A stretch of DNA of 64,000 nucleotides from assembly GCA_029551395.1 (NCBI GenBank), contig JAKPFN010000046.1, forward strand, positions 24,363-88,362. The letters are read 5' to 3'. The notes beneath the pieces were generated by a model. That model had not been told where the DNA came from. It did not search any database and saw only the letters and a list, made by a program, of their open reading frames with translations. The translations under genes were made by a program, and so were the position numbers. The stretch is from Armatimonadota bacterium (GTDB lineage: Bacteria > Armatimonadota > UBA5829 > DTLH01). This document shows positions 60,039 through 64,000 of this stretch, one piece after another. Numbering within the stretch: the stretch's first letter is position 1; every line of letters begins with the position of its first letter.

Positions 60039-62870
60039 CTATTGTCCACTGGTTCGCTGCTCTAGTTCATCGAGAGTGCGCTCCAGGTTGTTTATCTCCC
60101 TACCGTAAGCAGCCCAGTCACCACGACGCTGAGCCTCTTCTGCACGTCTATACTGTTCTCTCGCTTGCTGTGCTAAAGCTCGGATTTCCTGCAGTTCAGC
60201 ACTTGGCACTATTGGAGTAGGAGCCTGAGGCTGTGCCTGTTCTGGTTGTTCAGGACCTGCAGGAGAGGTGGTTACTTCACCATTTGTTCTTGTTACACTT
60301 TCAATAGCTGGTAGACTCTCAACACCTACAACCTGTGCTAAAGCTTCTTCAAGAGTCGGCTCCATAACAATTCTGTTGCCTAGAGCTACGATAATTCGTT
60401 TGAACTCTGGAATTCTGGTTGTGTTTGACTCCAAATACAGCGGCTCAACATAGAGCACGGAATTCTCTATTGGAATAGCTAAAAGATTTCCTCGAACAAC
60501 AGAAGAACCAAGCTGTCCCCATAAAGTCAATTGTTGAGATATTACCGTATCCTGATTAGCTCTTGCCATTATCTGTCTTGGGCCGAATACAGTCTCTCCT
60601 CTGGGGAACTCGTAGACAATTAGCTGTCCGTAGTTTGGTGAATCGCACTGTGCAGCCATCCAGGCGACCATAACCTCTCGATTTGCTCTAATCAGAGGAA
60701 CGATCAATATAAACTCGTCCTGTTGAGAATCAGGTAAGCGAGTAATTACGTAATAAGGTTCTATCTGCTCACCAGTTTCTCGTCCATCTATTTCTACAGA
60801 TACTTGTGGGAGTTGCCACAGGTCTGTTCCACTGTAAAAAGTGGATGGATCAGTCATATGGTATCTTGAATACACATTGGCTTGTATTCTAAAGATATCC
60901 TCAGGATACCGGACATGGCTGCGGAAGTTTTCGGGCATATCATCCATTGGTTGGAATACGCCTCGGAAAGCTCGCTGATATACTTTTATGATAGGGTCAT
61001 TAATATCAGACACATAAGCTCTGATTTCACCGGTATAGGCATCAGTTACCAGTTTGACAGAGTTCCTGATATAGTTTATCTCGCCCTGGCCACTTGATGC
61101 AGCAAAGGGAACAGGTTCGGAATAAGGATATTCGTTGGTTGTAGTGTAGGCATCATGGAACCAGTAGAGTCTGCCATCTACAGTGACCAGATAAGGGTCA
61201 TTATCAAAGGATAGAAATGGGAATACCAGCCTGGCCCGGTCCGAGATATTTCTGTTATACAGGATACGGCTGGATGGCTGTAGATCATCGGATAATATGA
61301 TATTTATATCTCCAAATCTGACAGCAAACATAAGTTGCCTGAACAAGCTGCCGATTTGAGGGCCGCTTTCGGCTCTATACTTCGTAACACGGTCTTCATT
61401 ACCGATTACGTAGTCGAATTCGTCCTGGTTAGTGTTGACGAGAACAAAATTATTAGTGAGTTCTCCAAAATATATCTGAGGTGTATCGACCTCTATACCT
61501 CCGCTGGCTGATACCGGAATCCCGCTGACGAAATATGCTGGAAGGCCTTCACCTGCAGCGATATTAACAGGACTCATAGCATAACCATAACCATGAGTGT
61601 AGCGTAAGAACTGGTTGACCCATGTCTGAGCGTTAGGTGGAGGACCGGTAAGCTCGCGAGCAGCGAGCATAACCTGACGGTACTCTCCGTCAATTACATA
61701 ACGGTCGATATCTACATCAGCAAATTCGTAATAAGGCTGGAATACCTGCAGTTGATTATATGCTCTTTGCAATGGCTGATAGTCCCATAGGCGCAAGTTT
61801 CTTATGGCAGCCCGGTTTTTAGAAATCTCCTGCGCGGTAAGGGTAGGTGTATAATTGAAGCTGCGGGATTCTATAGCATCCAGCCTGAATGCCTGTCTGG
61901 TATTCTTTATTGCATTGGCGATATACGGCCGTTGTCGAACTAACTGATTAGGTTTTACGCTGAATTGCTCAACCAACTCAGGATAGATAGCGCCGGCAAC
62001 TATCGAGATTGCGAACATTCCTATAACGGATGCTGTTGCTAACCAAATACCTCTTCTATTGATGTTTAGAAGTACGAGGACGCCGGCGATGACCGCGGCA
62101 GGAATCATAACCCATTGGAGAATTGGCAGCCTTGCGTGAACATCCGTATATCCAGCACCAAAGAATATGGTTGCAGGGGTAGTTAGCAATTCGTATCGAT
62201 CTAGATAATATCCAATTGCTCTAAGGAAAAAGAGAGTTGCTAGAAGTATTGTCAGATGAGTCTTTACACCTGGAGCGAACCTTGGAGTATTAGCAAAGAA
62301 ATCGATGCCTTCACTGATGTAATGGACTATCGCAGCTCCGATGAAGGCAACAAATACAGTAAAGAAAAGAAAACTATATATGTACTGCCAGAACGGCAGT
62401 CTGAAGACGTAGAACCCGATATCTACGCCTAAAATCGGATCATTGATACCAAATGGGACTGCATTTGCAAATAGGAGATAGTCATTCCAGTTCGATGCAG
62501 CCTGAGACCCGACGATAAACGCGACAAAGATCGTGCCTACTAAGATCAAGATATTTATTGCATAGCGGCTGTACTGTCCGAATCGTTCTCTCAGTTGTTC
62601 ATCTATCCCGCCATAACGTCGAGTTGGCGGTGGTGCTAATTTTCGGGCAAGCCATAGGTTAAAATAGACGATAGCAAAGAAAACGCCTCCGAATACAAGC
62701 CCAAGTAGTAGTTGTGTCAGAAGGATTTTCGTGAATATGCCTGCAAATGCTTCACCAAGGCTGTCAAACCAGAGCCAGTCAGTGTAAAGTCTGACTACAG
62801 TGCCGCCAAAGATCAGCACCAGGAGGATGATTATCCCTGCTGTGATTAAAACTCTTCTTTTCATATCCAT
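60039..62870 (-). CDS. UPF0182 family membrane protein
   Basis: A 943-residue protein of the UPF0182 family (COG1615), mostly known from actinobacteria, cyanobacteria and some other phyla. About seven membrane helices fill the first 310 residues (GIIILLVLIFGGTVVRLYTD first, with LYTDWLWFDSLG the usual mark). A large extracytoplasmic domain follows. The C-terminal 80 residues are Pro/Gln-rich and then helical (ALAQQAREQYRRAEEAQRRG). Function is unknown. The start ATG 62870 has no clear ribosome site; ATG 62864 is an alternative. Confidence 0.94.
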   Translation of the reverse strand: MDMKRRVLITAGIIILLVLIFGGTVVRLYTDWLWFDSLGEAFAGIFTKILLTQLLLGLVFGGVFFAIVYFNLWLARKLAPPPTRRYGGIDEQLRERFGQYSRYAINILILVGTIFVAFIVGSQAASNWNDYLLFANAVPFGINDPILGVDIGFYVFRLPFWQYIYSFLFFTVFVAFIGAAIVHYISEGIDFFANTPRFAPGVKTHLTILLATLFFLRAIGYYLDRYELLTTPATIFFGAGYTDVHARLPILQWVMIPAAVIAGVLVLLNINRRGIWLATASVIGMFAISIVAGAIYPELVEQFSVKPNQLVRQRPYIANAIKNTRQAFRLDAIESRSFNYTPTLTAQEISKNRAAIRNLRLWDYQPLQRAYNQLQVFQPYYEFADVDIDRYVIDGEYRQVMLAARELTGPPPNAQTWVNQFLRYTHGYGYAMSPVNIAAGEGLPAYFVSGIPVSASGGIEVDTPQIYFGELTNNFVLVNTNQDEFDYVIGNEDRVTKYRAESGPQIGSLFRQLMFAVRFGDINIILSDDLQPSSRILYNRNISDRARLVFPFLSFDNDPYLVTVDGRLYWFHDAYTTTNEYPYSEPVPFAASSGQGEINYIRNSVKLVTDAYTGEIRAYVSDINDPIIKVYQRAFRGVFQPMDDMPENFRSHVRYPEDIFRIQANVYSRYHMTDPSTFYSGTDLWQLPQVSVEIDGRETGEQIEPYYVITRLPDSQQDEFILIVPLIRANREVMVAWMAAQCDSPNYGQLIVYEFPRGETVFGPRQIMARANQDTVISQQLTLWGQLGSSVVRGNLLAIPIENSVLYVEPLYLESNTTRIPEFKRIIVALGNRIVMEPTLEEALAQVVGVESLPAIESVTRTNGEVTTSPAGPEQPEQAQPQAPTPIVPSAELQEIRALAQQAREQYRRAEEAQRRGDWAAYGREINNLERTLDELEQRTSGQ

Positions 62871-63017
62871 AATGATTCGTACAGCCTCTTAGAAAATGTT
62901 TCGGTATGGCTCATCAAGAAATGTATCCCCAAGCAAGCACTCTACCAAACCTGGCTGATTATAACATGAGCGGCTGGATAGGGGAAATCAGGATTAATGC
63001 TTGCAAGGAGTTGGTAA

Positions 63018-63107
63018 ATGTCCAAATACAAAACCGAGGATGAATCAATCGATGTAATCTTCAGTCATACAGGTTATATGCCTGTCTGGCAAAATTTCTT
63101 GACATGA
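63018..63107 (+). CDS. Possible 29-residue small protein
   Basis: A short frame (begins MSKYKTEDESIDVIF, ends WQNFLT) with AAGGAG seven bases before ATG 63018. Its last codons overlap the -35 box of the tRNA-Gly promoter. There is no other support. The rest of 62871-63098 holds nothing else I can support. Confidence 0.3.
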   Translation: MSKYKTEDESIDVIFSHTGYMPVWQNFLT

Positions 63108-63127
63108 GAGCATCAAAGTAGTAAAAT
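63099..63127 (+). promoter_or_regulatory. Promoter of the tRNA-Gly/tRNA-Cys pair
   Basis: TTGACA (63099-63104), a 17-base spacer and TAAAAT (63122-63127). Initiation would fall near 63134, just before tRNA-Gly. Confidence 0.85.
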
Positions 63128-63139
63128 TCATAGTGCAAT

Positions 63140-63214
<75 letters not shown>

Positions 63215-63225
63215 GGCAAAAACAT

Positions 63226-63301
63226 GGCGACGTACCCAAGTGGCTAAGGGAGCGGTCTGCAAAACCGTTATTCACCGGTTCGATTCCGGTCGTCGCCTCC
63301 A
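63226..63301 (+). tRNA. tRNA-Cys (anticodon GCA)
   Basis: Cloverleaf with acceptor GGCGACG pairing with CGTCGCC, anticodon loop CTGCAAA (GCA) and T-arm ACCGGTTCGATTCCGGT. CCA is encoded. It follows tRNA-Gly by 11 bases and shares its promoter and terminator. Confidence 0.97.
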
Positions 63302-63307
63302 GGTTTC

Positions 63308-63348
63308 AGGCCGATTTCACGCTCAAAATGACGTGAAGTCGGCCTTTT
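63308..63348 (+). terminator. Terminator of the tRNA-Gly/Cys transcript
   Basis: A 14-base-pair stem, AGGCCGATTTCACG (63308-63321) with CGTGAAGTCGGCCT (63332-63345), with one G-T pair. TTTT follows. Confidence 0.9.
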
Positions 63349-63707
63349 GCATAAGTGAAGTATGGTTGTCGTGACTCAATTATGACTCAATTTACTCCGA
63401 CAAATGCGGTCAAACTAGACTAGGCCAAACTTAAGCATATTGGAGGCTACTCTTGGTAACTACAATTTATTGGTGGCTGAAGTGCTATTCCCTAACGGAA
63501 AAATAGCCAGAGTGCGGGAGCCTTTTCATTTTCGGCTACTACGTAAGAATTGCTAGGCTTCTGCTAAGGAGATTCACGCTTCATCCGGCAGAATAGTTCT
63601 ACTGGTAGGCCGGGACCACACTGAGTTTGTTCTGCCCGAAGACCTCGGTTGATGCTGGCTGACACATGAATACATCGTAATGTTCATAAAACTGGTAATT
63701 AAGCCTA
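63349..63707. other. Gene-poor accessory stretch after the tRNA pair
   Basis: No convincing gene or RNA. TGACTCAAT occurs twice in direct orientation at 63372-63380 and 63383-63391, an 11-base period. No copy of a tRNA 3' end is seen, so there is no direct sign of an attachment-site duplication inside the window. Confidence 0.4.
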
Positions 63708-63736
63708 TTGACAACCGTACAGCCATGAATTACATT
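63708..63736 (+). promoter_or_regulatory. Promoter of the small exported ORF
   Basis: Perfect TTGACA (63708-63713), a 17-base spacer and TACATT (63731-63736), about 40 bases ahead of ATG 63781. Confidence 0.55.
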
Positions 63737-63780
63737 ACGAATGCTTGCAACAGGGCAGACTACAAATCAGGAGACAACGG

Positions 63781-63900
63781 ATGGAACGCAAGCGTATCAA
63801 AGGAACGTACTATGTTGGGTTCATTCTAGCGTACTTGTGTCTTGCTATACTCCTCAGCACAGCCACACACGCTACAGCTTCTCTTTTTCCCTGGGGTTGA
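63781..63900 (+). CDS. 39-residue exported peptide or IS-truncated N-terminal fragment
   Basis: Begins MERKRIKGTYYVGF, continues as a hydrophobic core (ILAYLCLAILLSTATHA) and ends SLFPWG. This is a typical signal peptide with only six to nine residues after the likely cleavage site. AGGAGACAACGG precedes ATG 63781. The TGA stop coincides with the probable left end of the IS3-like element. It may therefore be a longer exported protein cut by insertion rather than a true short peptide. Confidence 0.5.
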   Translation: MERKRIKGTYYVGFILAYLCLAILLSTATHATASLFPWG

Positions 63901-64000
63901 GTGGTATACTCTGAGCGGACACTTGGTTAGTAGTATAATCTAATCGAGGTGTCTAGTGGGACGAAGAAAGTACAACAACGAGTTCAAATTAGAAGCAGTA
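63898..64000 (+). mobile_element. Left end of an IS3-like insertion sequence (cut by window edge)
   Basis: Begins around TGAGTGGTATACTC, with GCGGACACTTGG and TATAAT (63934-63939) before the first transposase gene. The layout matches the left end of IS3-family elements. The exact end base is inferred, since the right end and target duplication are outside the window. Confidence 0.6.
63956..64000 (+). CDS. IS3-family transposase OrfA, first 15 codons
   Basis: GTG 63956, five bases after GAGGTG, opens the frame GRRKYNNEFKLEAV, the typical N terminus of the helix-turn-helix OrfA (Tnp_1 type) of IS3-family elements. The gene runs off the window end. Confidence 0.8.
   Translation, partial: MGRRKYNNEFKLEAV

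Noticed and set aside
63372..63391. TGACTCAAT direct repeat considered as a CRISPR or attachment site
   Set aside because: Only two copies, far too short for CRISPR, and no duplicated tRNA end is seen.

Overview
The window looks like chromosomal DNA of a diderm bacterium with moderate G+C. It encodes an LPS-export set (LptC, LptA, LptB and an LptF/G-type permease). It also carries an actinobacteria-like FHA/PP2C/kinase/RodA-PbpA locus, a UPF0182 protein, a DUF3084 protein and GHL10 glycosidase-like and PqaA-like proteins. That mix fits Armatimonadota or a related deep lineage best. The assignment is inference from gene content, not a database result. Initiation often uses GTG or TTG behind clear Shine-Dalgarno sequences. 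Many promoters match TTGACN-17-TATAAT and helped to correct start codons.

Layout. 1-3.1 kb (-): a HAD phosphatase, thiD, an MBL-fold hydrolase and the 5' part of pyrG. 3.2-8.2 kb (+): DUF2231 protein, YebC, small zinc ribbon, nitroreductase, flavin reductase, Gfo/Idh oxidoreductase and a membrane protein. 8.2-11.1 kb (-): nadE and serC. 11.5-23.1 kb (-): a long phospho-signalling cluster. In transcription order it is nnrD, FHA, FHA, vWA, FHA, RDD, PP2C, Ser/Thr kinase and SAM hydrolase, with a PRC-barrel protein downstream. acpS lies upstream. 23.9-26.8 kb (+): radical SAM/SPASM, UroD-like and nitroreductase genes; then a PqaA-like secreted protein (-).

28.5-36.1 kb (+): lptC-lptA-lptB-lptF, DUF3084, a YqgF-like nuclease, a HAD phosphatase that looks leaderless, and two overlapping GT2 glycosyltransferases. 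36.1-38.7 kb (-): SpoIID-like and GHL10-TPR proteins; the latter seems to start at AUU. 38.9-49.0 kb (+): alr, then the most striking locus. A single protein joins a SEDS glycosyltransferase (RodA/FtsW) to a class B transpeptidase and carries two helix-hairpin-helix segments near its N terminus. It is followed by an FHA protein, a small membrane protein, a PP2C phosphatase and an atypical zinc-ribbon/kinase/TPR protein. 49.1-53.1 kb (+): an isomerase, kinase and class II aldolase set for an unidentified sugar.

53.1-64 kb: an ABC-F ATPase whose leader holds a terminator-like hairpin, tRNA-Glu, a metallopeptidase-like protein, a SpoIIE/PP2C phosphatase, tRNA-Arg, Hsp20, a 2-hydroxyacid dehydrogenase, UPF0182, and tRNA-Gly and tRNA-Cys in tandem. 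The end is a gene-poor accessory stretch running into an IS3-like element cut by the window edge.

The two phospho-signalling loci probably link Ser/Thr phosphorylation to envelope growth, with FHA proteins as phosphothreonine readers. The fused SEDS-transpeptidase is the clearest candidate for something little described.
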